The notes under the pieces: generated by a model
Seen by the model: only the letters and a program-made list of their open reading frames with translations
What the model was told of the DNA's origin: nothing
Databases searched by the model: none
Part shown: positions 1 through 8,533 of the stretch, one piece after another
How the letters are laid out: each line of letters starts with the position of its first letter
How positions within the stretch are numbered: position 1 is the stretch's first letter
Translations under genes and position numbers: made by a program
NCBI GenBank assembly: GCA_019639075.1
Contig: JAHBSO010000004.1
Location: 145,704 to 209,703 of the forward strand
DNA length: 64,000 nucleotides
Source of the DNA: Actinomycetota bacterium
GTDB taxonomy: Bacteria; Actinomycetota; Acidimicrobiia; Acidimicrobiales; Iamiaceae
Direction: 5' to 3'

Positions 1-287
1 GCTGGATGGGCATCGTGCCGTTCGTCAACGTGTACATGCTCTTCAAGGCGCGGGGGCAACGGGAGCCGGTGGTCTGGTTGATCCTGAGCGTCATCCCGTT
101 CGTCAACATCGTTGCGCTCTGGTTCCTGAGCAGCGATACCGCCGAGCTCTTCGGCAAGGACCTCGGCTGGAAGCTGTTCCTCTTCTTCCTGCCAGGCGTC
201 GCGCACATGGTCCTCGGCTACGGGTCGGCGCAGGCCGACCCGACCGCGATCTCGCCGGCGGTCCGCCGCGACGCGTACGCCGGCTAG
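1..287 (+). CDS. DUF5684-like small membrane protein, 5' end outside window
   Basis: The reading frame is open to the left edge (a Trp codon precedes the ATG at 6), so the gene probably begins outside the window. What is visible is about 94 residues with two hydrophobic segments and the pattern VNIVALW...ELFGKDLGWKLFLFFLPGV, ending in GYGSAQ. This resembles the C-terminal half of DUF5684-type membrane proteins, whose function is unknown. The stop codon shares the CTAG tetranucleotide at 284-287 with the stop of the convergent solute-binding protein gene, so the two genes overlap tail to tail by four bases. The family call rests on pattern memory only. Confidence 0.6.
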   Translation, partial: WMGIVPFVNVYMLFKARGQREPVVWLILSVIPFVNIVALWFLSSDTAELFGKDLGWKLFLFFLPGVAHMVLGYGSAQADPTAISPAVRRDAYAG

Positions 288-1648
288 TCCCCGGACGTCT
301 CCACGTCGACGATCCCGTCGGCGTCGGACGACGCGTCCTCGTAGCGCGCCCGCACCTCGTCGACGTCCTCGAGCAGCGCCTGCAGGTCGGCGTCCCGCTC
401 GTCGACGCCACGTTGATCGGCGATCCCACTGACGAGAGCGTCGAGCCAGGCGTCGCGCAGCGGCGAGCGGAACGAGTCGGAGGCGTCGAACACCTCGACC
501 CGGTCCCCGTCGAGCAGGTCGATGAACAACCGGTCCGTCGGGCCGTAGGCATCGGGAGCGACCGACGTACGCCCGCTGAGGTAGCCGCCGCGCTCCATCC
601 ACGCGTCCCCACCGTGCGGACCGGCGAGGAAGTTCATGAGCTGGACGACCTCGTCGCGGTCGTCGAACTGCACCAGGCCCTCGCCGGCCCGGAGCAGCGG
701 TGCCGGCTCGGTGTCGTCGACCCCGGGGAGCACGAAGAAGTCGACGTCCCCGTCGGGGCCGACCGTGGTGTCGTCGGGGAACCAGCTCGTGGCGAAACTG
801 GCGTCCTTGCTCATGGCGCACCCCGGTGGATCCTCGAAGAGGGGGGCGATCCCCTCGTCGACGCTGGTGGACACCACCCGCTGGATCCCACCGGCGACGT
901 GGCCCTTCTGGAGCACGAGGTCGTCGAACTCGGTCACGGCGTCGACCACGCGCTGGTCGGTGAACGGCAACTCGCCCCGCAGCCACTGCTCGTAGACGTC
1001 GGGTCCGGCCCGGCGCACGAGCAGGTCCTCGATCCAATCCGACGCCGTCCAGCCGGTGCTCGACCCCGACTCGACCGCGAAGCACCACGGCACCACCCCG
1101 GCGTCGACCATCTCGTCGGTCAGGTCGGTCAGCCCGTCGAGCGTCGTCGGCGGTTCCCACCCGTGCTGGGCGAACACCGCCGGGCGGTACCAGACGAGCG
1201 ACTTCACGTGCGTACGGAACGGGAGGAGGTAGCCGGTCCCGTTCGGCGCCACCTGCTCGCGGGTCAGCGGATAGTTGTCGACCAGCACGTCGACGGTCGA
1301 GTCGTCGAGCGGCACCACCACCTCCTGGCTGGCCAGCTCCACGATGAGCCCGGGCTGCGGGACCACCGCGATGTCGGGAAGCTCCAGGCCCCGGCTGACC
1401 CGCTGCCGGAGGTCGGAGTCGAAGTCGCTGCTGCCCGTGTAGCGGACCGGGATGCCCGTCTGGTCGGTGAAGTCGGCGAGCACCGCGTCGAACGCCTCCC
1501 CGTCCGCGCCGAGCCAGAGCCCGAACACGGTGACCGCGTCGGGCGACTCGGCGCGGTGGTCCACGTCGCTGGTCCACCGCCACAGAACGACGATCGTCGC
1601 CAGCAGCACCCCGACCAACGCCACCCTCCGGACGACGGTCGCGCTCAC
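284..1648 (-). CDS. extracellular solute-binding protein, membrane-anchored
   Basis: A 454-residue protein of the ABC-transporter sugar-binding type: after an N-terminal hydrophobic segment (about residues 7-25) it has the periplasmic-binding fold pattern (FDAVLADFTDQTGIPV, then DIAVVPQPG and WYRPAVFAQHGWEPP). There is no lipobox Cys, so it is probably held by an uncleaved membrane anchor. The start is GTG at 1648, which overlaps the TGA of the upstream DUF389 gene as GTGA and implies translational coupling. No ABC permease or ATPase gene lies nearby, so it is an orphan binding protein or serves another role with the DUF389 protein. The ligand is unknown. Confidence 0.8.
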   Translation of the reverse strand: MSATVVRRVALVGVLLATIVVLWRWTSDVDHRAESPDAVTVFGLWLGADGEAFDAVLADFTDQTGIPVRYTGSSDFDSDLRQRVSRGLELPDIAVVPQPGLIVELASQEVVVPLDDSTVDVLVDNYPLTREQVAPNGTGYLLPFRTHVKSLVWYRPAVFAQHGWEPPTTLDGLTDLTDEMVDAGVVPWCFAVESGSSTGWTASDWIEDLLVRRAGPDVYEQWLRGELPFTDQRVVDAVTEFDDLVLQKGHVAGGIQRVVSTSVDEGIAPLFEDPPGCAMSKDASFATSWFPDDTTVGPDGDVDFFVLPGVDDTEPAPLLRAGEGLVQFDDRDEVVQLMNFLAGPHGGDAWMERGGYLSGRTSVAPDAYGPTDRLFIDLLDGDRVEVFDASDSFRSPLRDAWLDALVSGIADQRGVDERDADLQALLEDVDEVRARYEDASSDADGIVDVETSGD

Positions 1649-2754
1649 CGGGCCGTGACCTCGTAGCGCTCGTTGCCGTCGTAGAGGACGACCAGGTTGA
1701 CCGGTCGGCCGAAGCGGGACCGGATCTCCTCGGCCAACGCCCACACCGGTTCGGGATCGCCCCGGCCGGCGATGAGCAGCTCGACGTCGGCCTCGTCGTC
1801 GACCGCGTCGACGCTGATCTCGACGATCCTCGCCTCGGGGTCCCACGCCTCCACCGCGTTCACCACCGCGCCCTGCAACTGGAGGTCCTCGACCACCGAC
1901 CCGGTGTGACGGGCCAGCGGAACGGCGACGAGCACGACGGCCAGCGCCGTGATGAGCAGTCGGGTCCGCAGCGCACCCCGTCCCAGGCCGGCCCGGGGCC
2001 GGAAGCCGCTCAGCAGCAGCGCGATCCCGGCCGAGAACACGATGGCGGCCAGGTTCGTCAGGTAGAGCAGGAACGCGTTGCGCGACTCGGTGCTCAGGCC
2101 GAGCTCCGCGGTGATGCCCACCGTGGCCAGCGGCGGCACGAGCGCCACCGCGATGCCGACACCGGGCAGCGCAGCGAACGCGGATCGTCTCGGGAGGATG
2201 TAGCCACCCGCCGCGCCCGCACTGATGGCGACGCCGAGGTCGAGCAGCCCCGGGAAGGTCCGGTTCTGGATCTCCTGCGGGAGCAGCGACGGGTCGATCA
2301 CCGTGCCACCGGCGATCAGGCTCGTGAGCCAGCCGACGGCGACCGCCAGCCCCGTCCCCAGCAGGATGACGAGGACGGCACGGACGAGCCTTCGGTTGTC
2401 GGCGGTGACCACCGCGGCCGACGCGCCCATGATCGGCGTCATCAAGGGAGCGATCAGCATGGCGCCGATGACCACCGCGCCGGAGTCCGAGAGCAGACCG
2501 AACGCCGCGACCGCCGAGCTCAGCGCGACGAGCGAACAGAACCGGGCGATGAACTCACGTTGTGCGTCACCGGTCGGAATGAGATCGTCGACCGCCTCGA
2601 TCGCCTCCTGGGTCGGCTCCGACGGCAGCACCGACCCCATCCACCCGACGACGGTCCCCAGCGCGGTCAGCCGGGGCGGCGACGGATCCGGCCGCGTCGC
2701 GTCGTCGAGAGGAGCCGGGTCCCCCGTCCCGCTCGACGGCTGCTCGTCGGTCAC
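1645..2754 (-). CDS. DUF389 family integral membrane protein
   Basis: A 369-residue multi-pass protein with the hallmark DUF389 segment VIGAMLIAPLMTPIMG at about residues 95-110 and further helices (GAAGGYILPRRSAFAALPGV, LYLTNLAAIVFSAGIALL). A soluble C-terminal region of about 90 residues follows. DUF389 proteins are widespread in actinobacteria and have no settled function. The start is GTG at 2754, chosen because GAGGGG lies just upstream; a longer frame reaches 2838 but has no ribosome site. It is followed by the solute-binding protein gene with a GTGA overlap, so both are likely one transcript. Confidence 0.85.
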   Translation of the reverse strand: MTDEQPSSGTGDPAPLDDATRPDPSPPRLTALGTVVGWMGSVLPSEPTQEAIEAVDDLIPTGDAQREFIARFCSLVALSSAVAAFGLLSDSGAVVIGAMLIAPLMTPIMGASAAVVTADNRRLVRAVLVILLGTGLAVAVGWLTSLIAGGTVIDPSLLPQEIQNRTFPGLLDLGVAISAGAAGGYILPRRSAFAALPGVGIAVALVPPLATVGITAELGLSTESRNAFLLYLTNLAAIVFSAGIALLLSGFRPRAGLGRGALRTRLLITALAVVLVAVPLARHTGSVVEDLQLQGAVVNAVEAWDPEARIVEISVDAVDDEADVELLIAGRGDPEPVWALAEEIRSRFGRPVNLVVLYDGNERYEVTAR

Positions 2755-2885
2755 GTTCCCCTCGCCCGTCGTCCTCGCCGACGTTCGTCGACCCGGCGAT
2801 CGTACCGCCGCTCGTCCGACGGCTGCCCGGACCCTCACCCGTGCGTGCGCGATTCGGTGGGGTCGGCGGCTTAGGGTCGTCGGCC

Positions 2886-3548
2886 GTGAGCGACCTCGTC
2901 CGCGCGCTGGTCATCGCGGGCCTGGTGAGCGGCACCCAGCCCCTGACGATCATGGGCCTGCTCCTCGTGATGGCCGGCCAACGCCCTCGTCGCAACGGTT
3001 GGGCCTACGTCGCCGGGGCGCTCGTCGTCGAGACGACCGTGCTGCTGGTCGCCGACCTCGTGGTCGGCGCCACCGTCGAGCCCGACACCGGCCCGGCCCG
3101 AGCGTTCCTCGGCATCCGGATCGCGCTCGGCCTCGCGCTGATCGTCCTCGGGCTCCTGCTCAGGCGCCCGGCGAAGCAGCCACAACCGGAGGTGCCGAAG
3201 GCGCTCGAGCGGCTCCAGAACATGGACCCGAAGAAGTCGTTCGTCGCCGGCTTCGCGCTCGCCGACTACCAGGGTCCGGTGATCGCATCGCTGGCCCTCG
3301 CCGCGTCGGACGTGTCGTCGAGCGGGCGGCTGCTGTCGATCGCGTTCTACACGTCGCTGGCCAGCGGCATCCCGATCGCGCTCATGCTGGCCATCACCCG
3401 ATCGGACCGCACGCGGGACCGGATCGACTCCGGCACCAAGTGGGTGATGCGCAACCGTCGGGTGATCGCGTCGTGGATCTGCCTGGTGCTCGGCACGTTC
3501 CTGGCCGCCGACGCCACGATCGGGCTCCTGTTCGTCAACAGCCGCTGA
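2886..3548 (+). CDS. GAP / sulfolipid-1-addressing protein family membrane protein
   Basis: A 220-residue protein with six predicted hydrophobic segments. Its start region (VSDLVRALVIAGLVSGTQP) and central MDPKKSFVAGFALADYQGP match the SfLAP/GAP family, related in fold to LysE-type exporters; mycobacterial members help export sulfolipids. The substrate here is unknown. The start is GTG at 2886: a TAGGGT box (2872-2877) ends eight bases before it, so the message is probably leaderless. It is divergent from the DUF389 gene and convergent with the PQQ lipoprotein gene, with a repeat cluster in between. Confidence 0.75.
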   Translation: MSDLVRALVIAGLVSGTQPLTIMGLLLVMAGQRPRRNGWAYVAGALVVETTVLLVADLVVGATVEPDTGPARAFLGIRIALGLALIVLGLLLRRPAKQPQPEVPKALERLQNMDPKKSFVAGFALADYQGPVIASLALAASDVSSSGRLLSIAFYTSLASGIPIALMLAITRSDRTRDRIDSGTKWVMRNRRVIASWICLVLGTFLAADATIGLLFVNSR

Positions 3549-3558
3549 GCGGCGGCCT

Positions 3559-3751
3559 TTCGACTCGCTCCGCGGTTCCTGAGCGGAGTGAGCGGCGGCC
3601 TTTCGACTCGCTCCGCTCGCTCAAGGAACAGATGGGTCGCTCCGCGGTTCCTGAGCGGAGTGAGCGCAGCGAACGAAGTCGAAGGGCGCTCGAGGAACAG
3701 AGGCGTTGGTTGAGCGGAGCGAGCCCTTGGGCGAGCGCAGTCGAAACCCGC
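3559..3751. repeat. stop-proximal TTTCGACT repeat cluster, locus 1
   Basis: Intergenic DNA between two convergent genes, filled by copies of the TTTCGACT...CTCAAGGAACAG element. It begins about 11 bases after the stop of the plus-strand gene, has a second copy near 3602, and ends with the opposite-strand form (TTGGTTGAGCGGAGCGAGCC ... GCAGTCGAAA) just before the stop of the minus-strand gene at 3755. Confidence 0.9.
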
Positions 3752-3754
3752 GGG

Positions 3755-5335
3755 TCAGGCGTCGAGGCGGTAGGCGACGAGGGCCGGCGGGTCGGCGGAG
3801 CCGATCGGCCAGAGGATCGTGTCGTCGACGACCGCCGGCCACCCGTTCAGGCCACCGGGCGCCTGCTCCCGCCACACCTCGGCGCCTGTCTCGCGGTCGA
3901 AGGCGATCAGGAGACCCTCCTGCGTGCCGGTGAGGACGAGGTCGCCGACCACCGTCGCGCCGCCGAGCGGGTCGCCGTCGATCTCCACCGACCACAGCAC
4001 CGTCCCGTCGGCGGCGTCCACCGCGACCATGGTCCCGGGGTACAGACCGAGCTGGCTGCCGATGTAGTGGGGCTCGTCGGGGGTGAGCTCGCTCGGGGCG
4101 TTCAGCGTCGCTGCGTAGACCACGCCGTCCGCCGCGGCCGGCGGGGTGAGCACGCCGCCGAAGGTCCCGGGCATGACGGTGGTCGGGCCGTCCAGCGCCT
4201 CGAGGTCGTCGTTGCTGTGCATCCCGATCGCGACGTCCCACCGCAGCTCCCCCGTCTCGGGGTCGAGGCCGAGGATCCGGCCGAGCTTGCCGGTGGCCAC
4301 GACCACCTTCCCGCCCTCGATGCGGTCGTCCTCGACCACGAGCGTGTGGATCAGGTCCCGGTCGAAGATGTCGTGCTCGATCGCCTGGTGGTACCAGCGC
4401 AGCTCGCCCGTCGCCGCGTCGAGCGCCACGACCGAGTCGGTGTAGAGGTTCGGGCCCGGCCGGCTCGACCCGTTGGGGAACTCGGCCGTGCCGGGGAACG
4501 GGGCCGGGTTGGCGACGCCCCAGTAGATCGTGCCGGTGTCGGAGTCGATCGCCGGGGTGAACCAGGCACCGCCGCCCGAGTTGACCTCCGGGTTGCCCCA
4601 CAGGTCGTCGCCCTTCACGGTGTCGAAGCTCCACCGGACCGACCCGTCGGACGTGTCGAGCGCGTAGAGCACGCCGCGGTCGCCGCCCGTGTACTGCCCG
4701 GACACGCTGATCGGGACGGTCGACACGTACACGAGCCCGTCGTGGGTCTGGGGCTGGATGTCGAGCCCGTCGGTCTCGGTGGCGGTGAGGCGACGGGTCC
4801 AGACCTCGGCGCCGCTGTCGAGGTCGAGCGCCACCACGTCGTCGGAGCCCTTCACCGCGAACACCAGGCCGTCGCCCACCGCGGGCCCGTTCGGCCCGAT
4901 GCTGAACTCGTCGTACTGCCGGGTCCACCGCACCTCGCCGGTCACCAGGTCGATCGACCGCACGGTGCTCGACAGGTCCTGCACGATGACCGCGTCACCC
5001 ACGACCAGCGGCGTCGACGACGCGTTGCCGTAGGCGCCGGGGCCGGGGATCGCCACCCGCCACGCCTCGGCCAGCCGGCCGATGGTCGACGACGAGATGG
5101 AGCTGTCGGTCGCGGCCCGGCTGTTGGACAGGTCCCGACCGGGCGACGGCCAACCCTCGACATCGGTCGGGTCGGTGCCCGTCTCGGTGGTCGTCGTGAC
5201 CGAACGGCCACCGTCGGGGGCGAGCGTGGTCATGTCGTCGGCCCCGCAGCCGGCGAGCACGCCGGCGACCGCGACGAGCACCACCAGCCGGTGGACAGCC
5301 CTCGACCGGGGACGGCTGGCGCGGCGGGCGGTCAC
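3755..5335 (-). CDS. PQQ-type beta-propeller lipoprotein
   Basis: A 526-residue lipoprotein. A hydrophobic signal ends in the lipobox LAGC with Cys30. The rest is built of repeated blades of the PQQ/quinoprotein type (VVALDLDSGAEVWTRRL, LYALDTSDGSVRWSF, MVAVDAADGTVLWSVEI, LIAFDRETGAEVWREQ). This fold occurs in quinoprotein dehydrogenases and in BamB-like scaffolds. I cannot identify the full set of cofactor-binding residues, so enzyme activity is unproven. The GTG start at 5335 overlaps the TGA of the alcohol dehydrogenase gene as GTGA, so the two are translationally coupled, perhaps joining a cytoplasmic and an extracytoplasmic oxidation step. Confidence 0.85.
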   Translation of the reverse strand: MTARRASRPRSRAVHRLVVLVAVAGVLAGCGADDMTTLAPDGGRSVTTTTETGTDPTDVEGWPSPGRDLSNSRAATDSSISSSTIGRLAEAWRVAIPGPGAYGNASSTPLVVGDAVIVQDLSSTVRSIDLVTGEVRWTRQYDEFSIGPNGPAVGDGLVFAVKGSDDVVALDLDSGAEVWTRRLTATETDGLDIQPQTHDGLVYVSTVPISVSGQYTGGDRGVLYALDTSDGSVRWSFDTVKGDDLWGNPEVNSGGGAWFTPAIDSDTGTIYWGVANPAPFPGTAEFPNGSSRPGPNLYTDSVVALDAATGELRWYHQAIEHDIFDRDLIHTLVVEDDRIEGGKVVVATGKLGRILGLDPETGELRWDVAIGMHSNDDLEALDGPTTVMPGTFGGVLTPPAAADGVVYAATLNAPSELTPDEPHYIGSQLGLYPGTMVAVDAADGTVLWSVEIDGDPLGGATVVGDLVLTGTQEGLLIAFDRETGAEVWREQAPGGLNGWPAVVDDTILWPIGSADPPALVAYRLDA

Positions 5336-6357
5336 GGCCGGAGCAGGATCTTCAGGCAGTCGGGGCTCCGCGACGCGGCGAGCGCGTAGGCCTCGGCCGC
5401 GCGATCGAGCGGCATCTCGTGGGTGAAGATCCCCTCGGTCCGCAGCGAGCCGTCCTGCACCAGCGGCACCAGTTCGTCCCAGGTGCGGTGCACCGGCGCC
5501 GTGGTCATGCGCAGGGTCAGGCTGCGCAGGAGCCCGCCGAGGATCGGGAGCGGGTACGGCTGGAGGTCGTGCACCCCGATCACCGACACGGTGCCACCGG
5601 CCCGCACCATGCCGAGGGCGTCGTCGAGCGTGGGGTCGATGGCGACCGCGTCGATCACCGAGTCGACGCCGCGGCCGTCGGTCGCCTCCATCACCGCCGC
5701 CACGTTGTGGCCCTCCAGCGGTTCGGCGCCCGACTCGGCCGCCCTCGCCCGTCGGCCCTCGACCGGGTCGAGGGCGAGCACGCGTCCCGCGCCGAGCGCG
5801 ACCGCGGCGCGCACCGCGCACAGGCCGACCGCGCCGAGCCCGATCACCGCGACCGTGCCTCCCGGCGGGATGTCGGCCCGCTGCGCCCCCGCCCAGCCCG
5901 TGCCGAGGTTGTCGGTGAGCAGCAGCGCGGCCTGGTCGTCGACGCCCTCGGGGATCGTGAGGAGCTGGAAGTCGGCCGACGGCACCGCCACGTGCGTCGC
6001 CTGGCCGCCGGGGAGGAAGCCCGACCCGAACACCTTCGGGCCCTCGACGCACCGGATCGGGTCCCGCGTGGCGCAGCCCTCGCAGTGCCCGCACCCCGTC
6101 ACCGACGCAGTGAGCACGCGGTCGCCCACGCTGAAGCGCGACACCTCGGGCCCGGCCTCGACGACCGTCCCCAGGAACTCGTGGCCCACCGGGATCGGTT
6201 CGAGGATCGGCAGGTCGCCGTCGTAGAAGTGCAGGTCCGACCCGCAGATCGCCGTGGCGTCGACCTCGACCACCACGCCGTCGGGACCGGGCGGCGTCGG
6301 GTCCGGCGCCTCCAGCACCTCGGCGTGCTGCGGTCCGTCGATCACCACGTGTCTCAT
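5332..6357 (-). CDS. zinc-dependent medium-chain alcohol dehydrogenase
   Basis: A 341-residue protein of the MDR superfamily. Catalytic zinc ligands appear as Cys38 (ICGSDLH) and the GHE motif at residues 58-60. The structural zinc is held by Cys89, 92, 95 and 103. The Rossmann GLGAVG (173-178) binds NAD(P). The length is normal for the family. The ATG at 6357 has GAGGAG about six bases upstream. The gene is first of a two-gene unit with the PQQ lipoprotein. The substrate is not predictable; polyol, glycerol or formaldehyde-type members are all possible. Confidence 0.88.
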   Translation of the reverse strand: MRHVVIDGPQHAEVLEAPDPTPPGPDGVVVEVDATAICGSDLHFYDGDLPILEPIPVGHEFLGTVVEAGPEVSRFSVGDRVLTASVTGCGHCEGCATRDPIRCVEGPKVFGSGFLPGGQATHVAVPSADFQLLTIPEGVDDQAALLLTDNLGTGWAGAQRADIPPGGTVAVIGLGAVGLCAVRAAVALGAGRVLALDPVEGRRARAAESGAEPLEGHNVAAVMEATDGRGVDSVIDAVAIDPTLDDALGMVRAGGTVSVIGVHDLQPYPLPILGGLLRSLTLRMTTAPVHRTWDELVPLVQDGSLRTEGIFTHEMPLDRAAEAYALAASRSPDCLKILLRP

Positions 6358-6383
6358 CGCGTCTCCTCAGGTCTCGGACACAT

Positions 6384-6731
6384 CGGTTGGTTGAGCGGAG
6401 CGAGCGGCCTCGCTTCGCTCGACGTCCTTTTGCCTTTCGACTCGCTTCGCTCGCTCAAGGAACAGAGGGGTTCGCTTCGCTCGGGCGAGCGCGGTCTCTG
6501 TTGGTTGAGCGGAGCGAGCCCCTGGGCGAGCGCAGTCGAAACCGGCTCGCTCGGGATCGTCGCCTCGCTTCGCTCGACGTCCTTCTGCCTTTCGACTCGC
6601 TTCGCTCGCTCAAGGAACAGAGGGGTTCGCTTCGCTCGCTCAAGGAACAGAGAGGTTCGCTTCGCGCGGGCGAGCGCGGTCTCTGTTGGTTGAGCGGAGC
6701 GAGCCCCTGGGCGAGCGCAGTCGAAACCCGC
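6384..6731. repeat. stop-proximal TTTCGACT repeat cluster, locus 2
   Basis: This 350-base stretch between two minus-strand genes holds only repeats. Reading from the DUF3556 stop, GTTTCGACTGCGCTCGCC begins nine bases after the stop, and a block of about 150 bp that includes CTTTCGACTCGCTTCGCTCG and CTCTGTTGGTTGAGCGGAGC occurs twice in near-direct repetition. No gene or promoter is evident inside. Confidence 0.9.
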
Positions 6732-6735
6732 TCGC

Positions 6736-8418
6736 TCATGTCGCGTCGAGGGGGTGGAGGGGGACGTCGGTGGCGTTGGGTTGGCGGTCGACCATCTCCT
6801 TCACCGAGACGAGGCCCCGCTCGATCTCGCCGGTCGCCGCGTCGTAGATCCGGTACTCCTGCGTGCCCTTGTGGAACGGCTGGGACTCGACGAAGACGAT
6901 CCGGAGGTCGCCGGGCTGGAAGTCGCACCGCTTCTGGAGGGCGTCGATCAGCCGGGGCCCGTGCAGGTGGCCGTCGCCGAAGTTCCACCCGAGCGAGGTG
7001 CCGGCCACGAGCTCGCCGTCGAGGATCAGGAAGTCCTCGTGGTCGGGACCGCACGCCCGCGGCACGAGCGTCCAGAGCGCCCGCCCGTGGGTGTGGAAGC
7101 CCCGGAACGCGTAGCCCATGTGCAGCGGGACCGCCGCCTCCTCCGGGCTGCCGTAGACCTTCTCCAGCTGGAGGTGCGGGAGCATCGACGCCTTCACGAT
7201 GTTCTGGTCGAAGCGGTCGATGCTGTCGCCCCGGAAGCACCACGACGAGGCGGCCCAGTTTCCGGCGTAGTACCGCATGGCCGGGAGGAACGAGACCTTC
7301 TCGGGCACGAGGTTGCCCCAGGCCACGATGGCGACCAGGCCGGCGACCAGCCCCCACACGAGCAGGGGCTCGGACAGGTCCGAGAACGGCGTGCCCGGGT
7401 GGGCGAGAAAGAGGAACACGATCCCGCCGATCATGAACACGTTCCACTCCAACGGCACGCCCATGGGGAAGCTGGTGAGGATCCCGAGGTGGAACAGGAT
7501 CATGATCACCGCCGCGATCTTCAGGACCGGCCCGTCCGACGCCAGCAGCATCACCAACGGCACCCCGAACTCGATCACGGTCGCGAAGTGGGCGACCGCA
7601 CCGGCCGCCTTGCTGGGGCGGAGGTCGTTCGGCCAGTCCCGCCAGAGCTTCCGCTTCACGTGGCCGAACCGCAGCATCGGGCTGTTGGACTGCATCGTGG
7701 CCATCACCAGCGGGAAGTGCCGGTTGAGCTTCGAGGTGGCCGCGCCCCACCAGATGACGACCATGACGAGCTTGGCCGCGGTGATCTGGTCGCCGCCGGC
7801 CACGAGGAACGCCAGCATCAACGAGCCGTAGACCTCGCCCCGGGCGGCCAGGAAGATGACCTGGTCGCGCAGGCCGAGCACCGCGAGGAGCACGACCGAC
7901 ACGGCGACCTCGGTGCGGGTGAGGTCGCCCCACGCCGCGACCACGAGCGACACCAGGAACGCGGCGTACAGCACGACGTCGACGACCGTCCGCTCGTCGC
8001 CCCCGGTGAGCGGCACCTTGCCACCGGCGAACGGCAGGCGGATCGTCCCGGGCCGCAGCCAGTAGAGCGGCGCGCCCATCGGCGGCACGAAGCGAAGGTT
8101 CAGCGGCCCGAACCCGCAGCCGAGGCCGAGCACCTCGAACAGCGTCGTCCACATGACGAACTTGAAGAACACCAGCCCGTTCCGCCACCACTCGTCGACG
8201 GCGAAGAACCCGTCGATCCCCGGCGTCGACAGCACGAACAGCCAACCGACGGCCACGTACACGACGATCTTCACGATGTACATGAGGATCACCACGTCGG
8301 GCGACCCGAACCCGCTCTCGGCGTAGTGCCGGAACATCGGCCGCATGCGCTCGTCGCGGGGCAGGTCGTCCCAGACCTCGTGGTCGACCTCCGGCAGGTT
8401 GGGTTGCAGGAACCCCAT
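6736..8418 (-). CDS. DUF3556 transmembrane protein
   Basis: A 560-residue protein beginning MGFLQPNLPEVDHEVW, the standard opening of the actinobacterial DUF3556 family. It has about ten hydrophobic helices through residue 380 and a soluble C-terminal third rich in His and acidic residues (HGRALWTLVPRACGPDHEDF). The function of the family is unknown; members often lie near lipid or sterol catabolic genes, and here it is divergent from a Baeyer-Villiger-type monooxygenase. ATG 8418 has GAGGAG upstream. The stop directly abuts repeat cluster 2. The shared promoter region carries a 12-bp inverted repeat (see 8476-8528). Confidence 0.85.
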   Translation of the reverse strand: MGFLQPNLPEVDHEVWDDLPRDERMRPMFRHYAESGFGSPDVVILMYIVKIVVYVAVGWLFVLSTPGIDGFFAVDEWWRNGLVFFKFVMWTTLFEVLGLGCGFGPLNLRFVPPMGAPLYWLRPGTIRLPFAGGKVPLTGGDERTVVDVVLYAAFLVSLVVAAWGDLTRTEVAVSVVLLAVLGLRDQVIFLAARGEVYGSLMLAFLVAGGDQITAAKLVMVVIWWGAATSKLNRHFPLVMATMQSNSPMLRFGHVKRKLWRDWPNDLRPSKAAGAVAHFATVIEFGVPLVMLLASDGPVLKIAAVIMILFHLGILTSFPMGVPLEWNVFMIGGIVFLFLAHPGTPFSDLSEPLLVWGLVAGLVAIVAWGNLVPEKVSFLPAMRYYAGNWAASSWCFRGDSIDRFDQNIVKASMLPHLQLEKVYGSPEEAAVPLHMGYAFRGFHTHGRALWTLVPRACGPDHEDFLILDGELVAGTSLGWNFGDGHLHGPRLIDALQKRCDFQPGDLRIVFVESQPFHKGTQEYRIYDAATGEIERGLVSVKEMVDRQPNATDVPLHPLDAT

Positions 8419-8475
8419 CTCGACTCCTCACGTCCCCTGGTGAGCCCGCGGACCCCTCGGGCCCCCGTCGGTTCG

Positions 8476-8528
8476 GGACCGTACACACTTCTCGACCCGT
8501 GGATGATGTCCGTGACTGTGTACGGTCC
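8476..8528. promoter_or_regulatory. divergent promoter with 12-bp inverted repeat
   Basis: GGACCGTACACA (8476-8487) and its exact reverse complement TGTGTACGGTCC (8517-8528) flank a 29-base spacer between the divergent DUF3556 and monooxygenase genes. Each arm holds a TACGGT box reading outward. The right-hand box (8521-8526) ends seven bases before the GTG of the monooxygenase, as in a leaderless promoter. The repeats could be paired operator half-sites, or simply two outward copies of a promoter motif. No regulator gene adjoins. Confidence 0.55.
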
Positions 8529-8533
8529 GGCTC

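Noticed and set aside
3755..6094. A 779-codon frame joining dehydrogenase-region sequence to the PQQ lipoprotein
   Set aside because: The first 250 codons are the alcohol dehydrogenase read in another frame; the GTG at 5335 with a lipoprotein signal is the real start.
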